The notes beneath the pieces were generated by a model. That model was not told the origin of the DNA, searched no databases, and worked only from the letters and a program-made list of their open reading frames with translations. Shown piece after piece: positions 1-7,349 of a stretch of 64,000 nt of DNA. Each line of letters starts with the position of its first letter. Position 1 is the stretch's first letter. This DNA comes from Lachnospiraceae bacterium (GTDB lineage: Bacteria; Bacillota; Clostridia; Lachnospirales; Lachnospiraceae), in assembly GCA_017617545.1 (NCBI GenBank), contig JAFZVZ010000016.1, positions 1 through 64,000 on the forward strand. The letters run 5' to 3'. The translations under genes and the position numbers were made by a program.

Positions 1-104
1 ATATAGTACATCGTCTGATCATCTGTTTTTAATTTATAATATGCCTCAAAGTCCGCTTCTACATAGTCACGCAGGCATAATCGTTCTGTTTCAAGTTTTA
101 TCAT
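1..104 (-). CDS. GNAT-family acetyltransferase, N-terminal fragment (runs off window)
   Basis: The minus strand reads open from an ATG at 104 to the window edge, giving about 34 codons that begin MIKLETERLCLRDYVEAD. This is the usual first strand and helix of GNAT N-acetyltransferases of the RimJ/RimL type (L-E-T-E-R-L-x-L-R). Such enzymes transfer an acetyl group from acetyl-CoA to an amine. The ATG overlaps the TGA of the preceding open frame (ATGA), as in translationally coupled operons. Only the N-terminus is visible, so the substrate and acetyl-CoA motif cannot be judged. DNA here is clearly more AT-rich than the region after 700. Confidence 0.7.
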   Translation of the reverse strand, partial: MIKLETERLCLRDYVEADFEAYYKLKTDDQTMYY

Positions 105-223
105 CTATTTACAAAAGTCTCCATTCTCTCCACCGATAAACCCGAATATAACGGGCTAAGATGTACCGCCATTCTTATTCCCATAAGAAGATCAAATATC
201 ATCTCTTCGCCATTATAATAGTA

Positions 224-523
224 TTACTTGTCCTCATGTACTATATTAAAATCGCCCTTAATATATAATTCTGCAATCAAGTCTAGTTTTTTTACGAGCG
301 TATTATCCGTTGACCAACATGCTTCAGCCATACCTCTGGGATAATACGGATAAAATCTATCCGGGTCACGAACATAAGCCATCTGACATATCTCTCTTTG
401 CACATCTCTCAATTGATCACATATCATAAACGAAGGTCTGATATCCGGATTTTTAAGCAATATCCTTATTTCTTCTTTCGTTTCTTGAACAAGTCTGTCA
501 AATGTTGCCATTTGTTCTTTCAT
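224..523 (-). CDS. Hypothetical protein, 99 aa, possibly interrupted by a stop
   Basis: A 99-codon frame starts MKEQMATFDRLV and ends HEDK before a TAA. I recognise no family. It is soluble-looking, rich in Arg, Asp and Tyr, with no signal or membrane segment. The ribosome site is weak, so initiation at the internal ATG (MATFDRL) is equally possible. After the TAA the same frame stays open for 40 more codons (223 to 101) and its TGA then overlaps the start of the acetyltransferase gene. This suggests that the original protein was about 139 residues and was cut by a nonsense change. Its AT-rich composition differs from neighbouring genes. Confidence 0.5.
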   Translation of the reverse strand: MKEQMATFDRLVQETKEEIRILLKNPDIRPSFMICDQLRDVQREICQMAYVRDPDRFYPYYPRGMAEACWSTDNTLVKKLDLIAELYIKGDFNIVHEDK

Positions 524-674
524 TCATCTTTTCCCATCTCAATTTAATGTCTTTTTCTCAGTTTTATATCGCTCCAAGCCCCTTCTCATTTTGGGTGTTT
601 TTCGCGAAAACTCTCTTTTCATTGTATCATAATGGATTGTGCTTGAATAGAGTTTTCTTCGGAGGAGCGGAATC

Positions 675-698
675 CTGTGCCCCCTTTCGGAGGCACAG
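675..698 (-). terminator. Hairpin just after the IPKTG surface protein gene
   Basis: CTGTGCC (675-681) pairs with GGCACAG (692-698), with further CC/GG pairing inside. It lies directly behind the stop of the gene ending at 705. No clear U-tract follows on the minus strand, so a terminator role is uncertain. Confidence 0.35.
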
Positions 699-704
699 CC
701 CGTC

Positions 705-1451
705 TTACTGTTTCTTCTTAAACCACAACGTTGCACAGACCCCGATGATCGCTACTGCGGTTATGCCGACCAGCAGCGTGAGCGGCAGTCTGTCCCCGGT
801 CTTCGGGATGTCATCCTCAGCCTTCACGTTGTAGAAGACCACCTCGTAAGTGCCCTCATTTTCCGGCACCGTAAAGGTTTCATCCCCTGCCGTTTCATAG
901 CCTGCCGGCGTGCGCTTCTCGTGAAGTGTATAGGTTTTCCCTGCCTGCAGGACTCCCCTGATCAGGTGGATGCTGCCATCGGTTGTCCATTCATCGATAA
1001 CAGCTCCGTTCTCATCCAGCACCTGGAGCACTGCGTCATAGACCGGTTTTCCGGTATCCCGGTCCTTCTTCGTAAAACTGATCTCGGTCGGAGCGTCCTC
1101 CATCACGATGTCCGCAAGGCTCCCGTCCGGCGGCACCGTGAACGTGATATCCTCCGCCGGCAAGTATCCGGACGGCGCCTCCGCCTCATGAAGGATGTAG
1201 GTCTCCCCTGCGGTCAGCTCCGCCTCGATTAAATACGCTTCCGTATCCGTTTTCCATTCCCGGATCACCACGCCCCTGCTGTCGATGAGCTGGAGCATGG
1301 CTCCCGCGATGGCCTCTCCCCGGTAATACCTGCCTTCGGTCACCACCGGCTCCGGTTCCGGACTGCCGATGATGCCTGCAGCATACGCACCTCCGAGGGC
1401 GGCGCACAGAAGGCAGATACATAGAAGCGGTATCAGCCATTGTTTCTTCAT
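705..1451 (-). CDS. SpaA/Cna-B repeat surface protein with IPKTG sorting signal
   Basis: This 248-residue protein starts MKKQWLIPLL after an AAAGGAG site and has a signal peptide (about 1-25). Two prealbumin-like SpaA/Cna-B repeats follow (about 42-118 and 122-210). Each has the pattern V-L-Q-[LV]-[IL]-D, an E-W-x-T strand, and a T-L-H-E-K-x-x-P-A-G-Y turn. The C-terminus has IPKTG, a hydrophobic helix and a KKKQ tail, the standard sortase recognition and anchoring signal. It should be covalently attached to the wall or polymerised into a pilus. It is the last of three adjacent SpaA-type genes and, of those, the only one with an anchor. No sortase gene is visible in the window. Confidence 0.8.
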   Translation of the reverse strand: MKKQWLIPLLCICLLCAALGGAYAAGIIGSPEPEPVVTEGRYYRGEAIAGAMLQLIDSRGVVIREWKTDTEAYLIEAELTAGETYILHEAEAPSGYLPAEDITFTVPPDGSLADIVMEDAPTEISFTKKDRDTGKPVYDAVLQVLDENGAVIDEWTTDGSIHLIRGVLQAGKTYTLHEKRTPAGYETAGDETFTVPENEGTYEVVFYNVKAEDDIPKTGDRLPLTLLVGITAVAIIGVCATLWFKKKQ

Positions 1452-1486
1452 AGCGTGTCTCCTTTATCCAGAGAGTGTCTGCCGTC

Positions 1487-2533
1487 TTATTTCGCTACCT
1501 TGCGGATGCTCACCTTGGTGTAGTCATCGTACATAGTAACGGTATCTTCCCTTCCGTCCGAGGACACGGTAAATGTCACATCCGCCGCGATCGTATGTCC
1601 TGCCGGCGCCTTTGTCTCGCGAAGGATGTACTTCTTGCCGGCTTCCAGGAAACCCTCAAAGCGGGTAGCCGTACCGTCGCTCGTCCATTCGTAAATGACC
1701 TTGTTGGTCGACGGGTCAATGACCTGCAGCGTCGAACCCGGCAGAAGCTTCATGGTCGCGTTGGAATACTTCAGTACCGTGACCTTCGTCCAGTCATCCT
1801 TCATCTCCACGCTGTTCAGGCTTCCGTCCTTGGATACGGTGAACTTCTGGTCCTTTGCCAGCACATAGCCTGCAGGTACCGACTTCTCATGAAGCGTATA
1901 GGTGGCGCCTGCGACGAGTTTCGCATTGATCGCATGGTCGTCCTTGGTGGTCGTCCACTCTTCCACGACTTTGCCGCTCGAATCCAGGATCTGCAGAACG
2001 GCGCCGACGATGACGGTACCGCTCTTCACGGACTTCACCGTAGTGACTTTATAGTTCGTGTCATAGGTTCCGGACGTGATCGCCTTGGTCCCGCCGTCCC
2101 GGGTCGCTCCGGAGTCGGTCTCTGCTGCGGCAGTCTCTCCCGCGTCTGCTCCCTCTGCACCTGTTCCATCCTCCGCGGAAGCATTTTCCGGTGCATTCGG
2201 AAGGCTATACCCGCTGGGGGCACCATCATCCTCGTTCCCTTCATGACCGCCCAGTTCCGGCGTCGTGGTGTCCTGCATCGTGACGTCCTGCATTGCGGCA
2301 CTCTTTATCGACGCAGTGTCGTTTCCCGATGCTTCGGAATCCACGTTGTTAAGCGCTGCCGGTCTTCCCGTGGAGGAAGTTTGTGCCGCATCCTGCACTG
2401 ACACGGCCTTTGTCGTCGGGCCTTCTCTCAAAAGGACCGGGGTCCTTGGTTCTGCGCTGCTTGCATAAGCAACGGAAACAGCTGAGAAGATCAGCATAAC
2501 GGCTACGATGACTGCAAATACTTTCTTTTTCAT
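1487..2533 (-). CDS. Secreted SpaA/Cna-B repeat protein without wall anchor
   Basis: The 348-residue protein begins MKKKVFAVIVAVML (signal peptide) after an AAGGAG site. A low-complexity Ala/Thr/Glu/Gly-rich stretch (about 25-150) follows, then two SpaA/Cna-B repeats (about 165-250 and 252-338) with the E-W-T strand and H-E-K/R-E-T-x-A-P-A-G turns. It stops abruptly at TKVSIRKVAK, which looks like the first strand of a further repeat. There is no LPXTG-type signal. The next gene upstream (2606-4735) ends in a similar tail. It may be a pilus or adhesin subunit held by other means, or a truncated protein. Confidence 0.7.
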   Translation of the reverse strand: MKKKVFAVIVAVMLIFSAVSVAYASSAEPRTPVLLREGPTTKAVSVQDAAQTSSTGRPAALNNVDSEASGNDTASIKSAAMQDVTMQDTTTPELGGHEGNEDDGAPSGYSLPNAPENASAEDGTGAEGADAGETAAAETDSGATRDGGTKAITSGTYDTNYKVTTVKSVKSGTVIVGAVLQILDSSGKVVEEWTTTKDDHAINAKLVAGATYTLHEKSVPAGYVLAKDQKFTVSKDGSLNSVEMKDDWTKVTVLKYSNATMKLLPGSTLQVIDPSTNKVIYEWTSDGTATRFEGFLEAGKKYILRETKAPAGHTIAADVTFTVSSDGREDTVTMYDDYTKVSIRKVAK

Positions 2534-2605
2534 GGTTTGATCTCTCCTTTTTTCTTACCGGCTCATGGCCGGATATTCTTGTTTTTTTCGGGGCTCTGCC
2601 CCTGA

Positions 2606-4735
2606 TCACTTGGCCGTCTTCTTCACCCTGACTTTGGTCAGCAGGTTTTGGATGGTCTTTGTCACGTTCTTGTCCACCACGACCGTGACTTTCCCTTCGC
2701 CTGTTGCCGTATAGGGAACGGCTTTGCTCGCGGATACGGACTGGGTATCCCCGTTTTTCTCGACCTCTAACACGGTGTATTCCCCGATCCTGAGGCCGGA
2801 GATCGTTACCGAACCGGTGCTCTGCCCCGGCTGCAGGGTGATGGACTTCCAGGATTCATATCCGCTTCTGTAGATATAGAACCAGAAGGTCATCTTCTCC
2901 TCGACCGGGATATCCGACTGCTTCGTGATCGTGAGATTTCCGGTCTGCGGTGTGTTGCTCACGGGAAGTTCTCCTTTCGTCAGGATCTTTGCGTTCTCTG
3001 CGGTTATCTCTGTGACAGCGGAAAATGCCCCTGTCCCGCCGGTCTTTACCGCGAGGGCGATCGATCCGTCATTCGCCTTCGTGACGGTGATCCGGTACAC
3101 ATCCGCGCTCAGGCGGTACCCCGTAGGTGCTTTCGTTTCCTTCAGGTAGTACGTCTGTGCATTCGACGTCAGACGGAACTGAATGTTCGCTTTGCCGTCG
3201 CTTCCGGAGGTAAACACCGACTTGTTGTTCAGATCCTTGGCGACAGTCGTGCAGGCTTCGTTCGAATACAGCGTGAACTCCGCACCCGCCAGAAACGGCC
3301 CGTCCGATCCCTTCTTGACGACATTAAATCCGACCGGAACGCCGGTGTTCTTCGCATCGATGGTGAAGACTTCCGTATCCCCGTCCTTTCGGAAGGTATG
3401 TTCCCAGGTGTAGATCTTTCCGGTCGCCTGGTCGATGTTGGAGTAGCCCTTGGGAGGCGATGTCTCTTCCACCCGGATCCGGCCGAGGTTATCGGAGGTG
3501 ACAAGAATCAGAGCGCGGGCATTTCCGGAATAGGTATAGTACTTTCCCGTAGTCCCGGATTCCTTGATCTGATACGTCGGCGAGATCACGTACTTGTTCG
3601 CGGACTGCGACCACTCGTACAGCGTAAACGTTGCCCCGGAGATCATCGCTGTCGTTGTTACATCACTCTTATTGATGGAAACGTCACCATACGAGTCGAG
3701 GATCTCCAACGTAACTGCCTGCGACATCGTGACGGTCTTACCGTACGGATTGTTGTCGACACTGACGCCAACGTCATTGTTCAGGCTCTCGATCTGCCAG
3801 ATGGTACTGTAGGCCGTTCCGAAATGCTTGAACGCATGCCCGTCCTTGAAACCGCTCTTGTAATCCGTCGCAGATGCTTCCCGATATCCGCGGCCTCTGG
3901 CATCCCAAAGGTACGGCACGAAGTACCCATTGGTCTGGGTGCTCCGTTTGCTTGCGCCGGTGACCAGGGTTGCGTAATCCGATCCGAACATGGACTTGAT
4001 CATCGCTACGGCATCGGTCCACGTGGCAGCCAATGCTGCCTTCCGGTCTGCATCGCTCACATCGTGATAGTTCTGCGGCGTGATGGAATCCTTCTTCTTC
4101 ATCGAGAACAATGCCACTGAGCAATGCGCCAGGTAGTAATCGTCGGAACCGCCGATCACATTTTTCGAGAAGTTTCCGAGTGTAACGGTACTGCATTCCG
4201 AGTTCTTCGGAAGGGAGAAAATCAGCGTTCCCGTCGGAAGCTCACTCTCCTGCGTCATGTCGATGATCTTTCCGAACCGAAGCGTGAGATTATAGTCTGC
4301 GTCGGTCTTGTTGTGCAGGATGATCTTGTCTCCGGTAGCATGAGCGTAGAAGATGCCGTTCTTGCTGCGGAAGACATTGGCTCCGTTGCTACCGTTTAAT
4401 TCCCACTTCTTTCCGGAGGAATCTTCGAAGTAGTCATACCCCATCGCCATCAGCGACGTGATCACAAGCCCGTAACAGTCAAAGGACGAGCTCTTGATCT
4501 TCGCCGGGTTTCTGGGAGTTCCTCCGCTTTCCACGGAGTACCCTCCGCCATCGGTGTATCCCTTGCCGACCTGGCTAAGGAGCACCTTGGCGAAGTCCTT
4601 CCGGAAGTCCTCTGTGGTGTAGAAGATGTTGCCGTTTGCCGCCTGCGCCTTATCCGGGATGCGAATGGCTTCGCATAACCCAAACAACATCGCCACGGCC
4701 ATCACTACGGCAACAACTCGTTTGTAATGCTTCAT
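2606..4735 (-). CDS. Large secreted protein: NlpC/P60-like domain plus SpaA/Cna-B repeats
   Basis: I start this 709-residue protein at MKHYKRVVAVVMAV (signal peptide, then A-Q-A-A), because GGAAAGG lies just upstream. An earlier start at 4768 would place a terminator hairpin inside the gene. Residues about 40-150 resemble NlpC/P60 cysteine peptidases, with QVGKGYTDGG and S-F-D-C-Y-G-L-V matching the usual F-D-C-S-G-L-V and a later histidine. SpaA/Cna-B repeats follow (VSINKSD, VGFNVVKKGSDG, LTITKQSD). The C-terminus TKVRVKKTAK has no sorting signal. It may trim or bind peptidoglycan while forming part of a surface fibre. The NlpC/P60 call is by motif only. Confidence 0.65.
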   Translation of the reverse strand: MKHYKRVVAVVMAVAMLFGLCEAIRIPDKAQAANGNIFYTTEDFRKDFAKVLLSQVGKGYTDGGGYSVESGGTPRNPAKIKSSSFDCYGLVITSLMAMGYDYFEDSSGKKWELNGSNGANVFRSKNGIFYAHATGDKIILHNKTDADYNLTLRFGKIIDMTQESELPTGTLIFSLPKNSECSTVTLGNFSKNVIGGSDDYYLAHCSVALFSMKKKDSITPQNYHDVSDADRKAALAATWTDAVAMIKSMFGSDYATLVTGASKRSTQTNGYFVPYLWDARGRGYREASATDYKSGFKDGHAFKHFGTAYSTIWQIESLNNDVGVSVDNNPYGKTVTMSQAVTLEILDSYGDVSINKSDVTTTAMISGATFTLYEWSQSANKYVISPTYQIKESGTTGKYYTYSGNARALILVTSDNLGRIRVEETSPPKGYSNIDQATGKIYTWEHTFRKDGDTEVFTIDAKNTGVPVGFNVVKKGSDGPFLAGAEFTLYSNEACTTVAKDLNNKSVFTSGSDGKANIQFRLTSNAQTYYLKETKAPTGYRLSADVYRITVTKANDGSIALAVKTGGTGAFSAVTEITAENAKILTKGELPVSNTPQTGNLTITKQSDIPVEEKMTFWFYIYRSGYESWKSITLQPGQSTGSVTISGLRIGEYTVLEVEKNGDTQSVSASKAVPYTATGEGKVTVVVDKNVTKTIQNLLTKVRVKKTAK

Positions 4736-4751
4736 GGTTTTCCTTTCCACG

Positions 4752-4783
4752 AAAAAGAGCACTACCACCTCTTGGTAATGCTC
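4752..4783 (-). terminator. Rho-independent terminator after the CAP-domain gene
   Basis: On the minus strand GAGCATTACC pairs with GGTAGTGCTC (one G-U pair) and is followed directly by TTTTTC. It separates the CAP gene (stop at 4807) from the next start at 4735, so read-through into the SpaA genes should be reduced. Confidence 0.7.
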
Positions 4784-4806
4784 CTTCGTTTCTTGATATT
4801 TGATTT

Positions 4807-5946
4807 TTACTTAAGCCCCTCTGGGAGATTTGCCTTTGAAACGAACGTGACCGTCATGATCGCGCAGTAATGCCAGTCTTCTCCGTCAAAGTGCTCGACC
4901 ACGAGCATGACCGCAACGCCGATCCAGTCCTCCTCCCCGCCGCCGTCATAGAGCATGTTCCGGTTATGGGCAGGGGATCCGTACCAGTTGGTAAACAGCC
5001 GCTCCACCATCTCGTCCTTCCGGATGTCCGTTACCTGCCAAGGGTAGTAATAGACTCCGGATCCGATCTGGCTGTGTTCGTGGCTGGCGGAATGCTCCAG
5101 GCAGCACTTCTTTGCTACCCGCAGTCCCCGCTCTGTCATGTACTCACCAAGCTCCGGATAATCCGTCTCGTAGTACACAAACGGATCTTCCCACTTGCGA
5201 AGTCCCTGGCTTTCCCGATACGCGTTCACTCTTTCCATCAGTAGCTTAGCCAGATCCGTCCGCTCCTTAGGTTCCTTCCACGCCTCCGGGATCGGAGTGG
5301 GCGTTGCGGTCGGAACCGGTGTCAACGTTGGTATCGGACTGGGTGTTACCGTAGGCGTTGGCTTCGGTGTGTTCGTTGGCTTCGGTGCACTTGTTGGTGT
5401 ACTCGTCGGTTTTGGAGTTGCCGTCGGTGTCGCTGTTGGTTTCACCGTTGGCGTCGCCGTAGCAACCAGCATCACCGTTGGTGTTGCTGTCGTCCTTGCC
5501 GTCGGAGTTGCCGTCGGAACAGGCGACACCGTTGGTGTTGTCGTTGGCTTTGGAGTAACTGTCGGAGTGACCGTCGGTGTTGGCGTGTCCGTTGGTTTCA
5601 CCGTCGGTGTCGGTGTGTCCGTTGGTTTCACCGTCAGCGTCACTGTCGGCCCTGGCGTGAACGTCGCTTTCGGGGTCGGTGTTTCCGCAGCAGACTCCGG
5701 TGTAACTGTAACCGTCGCCATGAAGATAACCTCTCCCATTGGTGTCAGCGTCTGTGTCACCGTTACCGTTCGCTCCGGTTTCGGTGTTGCTTTCGCTTCG
5801 ACCACGATCGCAGTTGGCGTTACGCTTACTGCGGTTTGCTGCGTAACGCCGTCGCCACCGCCACTGAGTGCATATGCAAGCACTCCGGCACCGCCTGCTC
5901 CTGCCAACAGTTTCGGAATCAATGATTTTGTCTTCCGCTCTTCCAT
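4807..5946 (-). CDS. CAP (SCP-like) domain surface protein with Thr/Pro repeat stalk
   Basis: The 379-residue protein has a short cytoplasmic N-terminus (MEERKTKSLIPK), one hydrophobic segment (LLAGAGGAGVLAYALSG), and a long stalk of repeated T-P-T-x units (about 45-215). A C-terminal CAP domain (about 225-375) shows L-M-E-R-V-N-A-Y-R, H-S-A-S-H-E-H and S-P-A-H-N-R-N-M, the conserved CAP signatures. CAP proteins are secreted or surface-exposed with lipid-, glycan- or protein-binding roles. No LPXTG is present, so it is probably held by the N-terminal helix. The ribosome site GGGGAGGGAG precedes the ATG. The 27-bp palindrome at 5977-6003 lies about 30 bp upstream. Confidence 0.8.
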   Translation of the reverse strand: MEERKTKSLIPKLLAGAGGAGVLAYALSGGGDGVTQQTAVSVTPTAIVVEAKATPKPERTVTVTQTLTPMGEVIFMATVTVTPESAAETPTPKATFTPGPTVTLTVKPTDTPTPTVKPTDTPTPTVTPTVTPKPTTTPTVSPVPTATPTARTTATPTVMLVATATPTVKPTATPTATPKPTSTPTSAPKPTNTPKPTPTVTPSPIPTLTPVPTATPTPIPEAWKEPKERTDLAKLLMERVNAYRESQGLRKWEDPFVYYETDYPELGEYMTERGLRVAKKCCLEHSASHEHSQIGSGVYYYPWQVTDIRKDEMVERLFTNWYGSPAHNRNMLYDGGGEEDWIGVAVMLVVEHFDGEDWHYCAIMTVTFVSKANLPEGLK

Positions 5947-5976
5947 AGGATCTCCCTCCCCTTCGTTTGAGCGTGC

Positions 5977-6003
5977 AACTTCTGGACATCATGTCCAGAA
6001 GTT
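5977..6003. promoter_or_regulatory. 27-bp perfect palindrome upstream of the CAP gene
   Basis: AACTTCTGGACAT and ATGTCCAGAAGTT are exact reverse complements around one central C. The core GACATCATGTC also occurs at the first of the three palindromic repeats at 9832-9933. Position and symmetry fit a dimeric regulator or partition-protein site; the XRE or ParB protein of this region would be natural candidates (inference). Confidence 0.6.
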
Positions 6004-6017
6004 CTTCCGCTAAGCCC

Positions 6018-6038
6018 GCTGTCCCAAAGAGGGACAGC
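6018..6038. other. 8-bp hairpin between DUF5688 and CAP genes
   Basis: GCTGTCCC and GGGACAGC pair around a 5-nt loop AAAGA. There is no T-run on either side, so it is not a classical terminator. It could be an mRNA processing or stability hairpin in the leader of the CAP gene. Confidence 0.4.
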
Positions 6039-6081
6039 AGGTGCGGCTCTCTCCTTGGGACAAGGGGCTTATTAGTTTTTC

Positions 6082-7086
6082 TTACAGGACCGGTGCCATT
6101 CCTTCCTCAAGCTCCTCGGTCTCTTCCGGCTCTTCGGTCTCTGCCATCTCTTCGATCATGCCGGGGTCACAGATCTGCAGCTCCTGTCCGCGATGATAGA
6201 CATATACGGATTCGGAAAGAAGATCTTCCGGCGGCACCTGGGTTGCATTGACTTCATGAACCATCCGCTGAAGCGCTGCCACATCCTTGCCGAAGCTTTG
6301 CGGAATTGCCAAAACTTCATGCCGCGAGCTCGGAAGGATGTAATAGGTGTCATCGCGAACAACGTCGCAGATCCGGTCAAGCACATCCTTGTACTGAATG
6401 ACCGCAGCTCCGTCGCACTTCGTGCGGTTGGATACCACGAACATCGGAAGCGTAACTTCTCCGTAATCAACCTCACGGACATCAGCCGGCATGTCGGCAA
6501 GAAGCCCTCGAAGTACATTTTCAATGGAGTCGATCTCGAACGAATTCTGCTGCAGCGTATTAACCATCGCATGCGCATCGAGCTCGTCAAGGGTGCACCC
6601 CATGCTTTCCATGTGCTCATTTGTGATCATAATCCTGCTGGTATGACCCTCAACCAGGTCATCGACCACAAGGTAATATACCTTCGCCATGTTAAGGAAT
6701 GTCTTATGCGGTCTCCCGGAAAGAAACTCTTCATTTCCCTTCAGCATGATCAGGGATGACTGTACCTTGTTTCTCCAGTCGGCCATGGCATCCAATGCCT
6801 TACGGACAATGCCTTTTTGTTCCGCGTCAATGTACGCTTGCCCGACCGTTTTCCGGATGTTCTTAAGGATCTGATCGGAGGCGGCCGCATGGTCCGGTGC
6901 ATGCAGGTAGTCACGATAATATTCATCGAGCTTTAACGACGGAGCAACCTCACTACTCGGATCCCGGACCAGAAGGCTCTGCTTTACGGAGAGGCTCTTC
7001 TCGACTCCCCGAAGCTCAACCTGATACTCCGGAAACATTTCCTTGGTCTGTTCTTCGAGGTAGCGGTAAAACTCCTCTTCAGACAT
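6082..7086 (-). CDS. DUF5688 family protein
   Basis: This is an acidic soluble protein of about 334 residues. The start MSEEEFYRYLEEQTKEMF overlaps the stop of the preceding small gene (ATGTCTGA), suggesting coupling. A TTG start at 7101 with GGAG 10 nt upstream is an alternative. The central part (VKQSLLVRD...PSLKLDEYYRDYLHAPD, then LNMAKVYYLVV and the ITNEHMESMG block) matches the DUF5688 family, common in mobile and accessory regions of gut Lachnospiraceae. No enzymatic function is established for the family. The C-terminus is a run of E-E-T-E-E residues. It probably belongs to the element maintained by repA and parAB. Confidence 0.7.
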   Translation of the reverse strand: MSEEEFYRYLEEQTKEMFPEYQVELRGVEKSLSVKQSLLVRDPSSEVAPSLKLDEYYRDYLHAPDHAAASDQILKNIRKTVGQAYIDAEQKGIVRKALDAMADWRNKVQSSLIMLKGNEEFLSGRPHKTFLNMAKVYYLVVDDLVEGHTSRIMITNEHMESMGCTLDELDAHAMVNTLQQNSFEIDSIENVLRGLLADMPADVREVDYGEVTLPMFVVSNRTKCDGAAVIQYKDVLDRICDVVRDDTYYILPSSRHEVLAIPQSFGKDVAALQRMVHEVNATQVPPEDLLSESVYVYHRGQELQICDPGMIEEMAETEEPEETEELEEGMAPVL

Positions 7087-7243
7087 TCTTTCGTGTAGCA
7101 ATTCGGATCAACTCCTTTCTCATTTCGGGATTACTCTTCAAGTATTCCCTAAGTCGTTCCGTAAAAGGCTTCGGGGGCTTTTCAATCTCCACGATGTACT
7201 TCAGCGGAACCGCCTGTGTTGCCTTGGTTTCTTTGCCATCCAT
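7079..7243 (-). CDS. Small hypothetical protein, 54 aa
   Basis: The start at 7243 (MDGKETKATQAVPLKY) is chosen because AAGGAGG lies 8 nt upstream. The longer reading to 7342 has no such site. The product is basic and charged (PPKPFTERLREYLKS, MRKELIRIATRKNV), with a predicted helical C-terminal half and no membrane segment. Its stop overlaps the next start (ATGTCTGA), so it is likely coupled to the DUF5688 gene. I recognise no family. An accessory replication or DNA-binding role is possible given its place between repA and DUF5688, but this is only inference. Confidence 0.6.
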   Translation of the reverse strand: MDGKETKATQAVPLKYIVEIEKPPKPFTERLREYLKSNPEMRKELIRIATRKNV

Positions 7244-7349
7244 AGCAAAAATCCTCCTTCTTTTTGTGATGTATGAAAAACGGTTTTCGACACCGATTTT
7301 TCCTTTCTCTGTTTTCTCTTCCTTGTTTTTCTCTGTCTTCACTGCTTGG

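Noticed and set aside
2585..2602. GGGGC/GCCCC hairpin between two SpaA genes as a terminator
   Set aside because: On the minus strand it is followed by A residues, not T; the T-run lies on the wrong side.
5195..6013. Plus-strand ORF of Val-Gly repeats
   Set aside because: It is the antisense of the Thr/Pro stalk of the CAP protein; the repeat DNA keeps all frames open. The minus frame has a start, ribosome site and a recognisable CAP domain.
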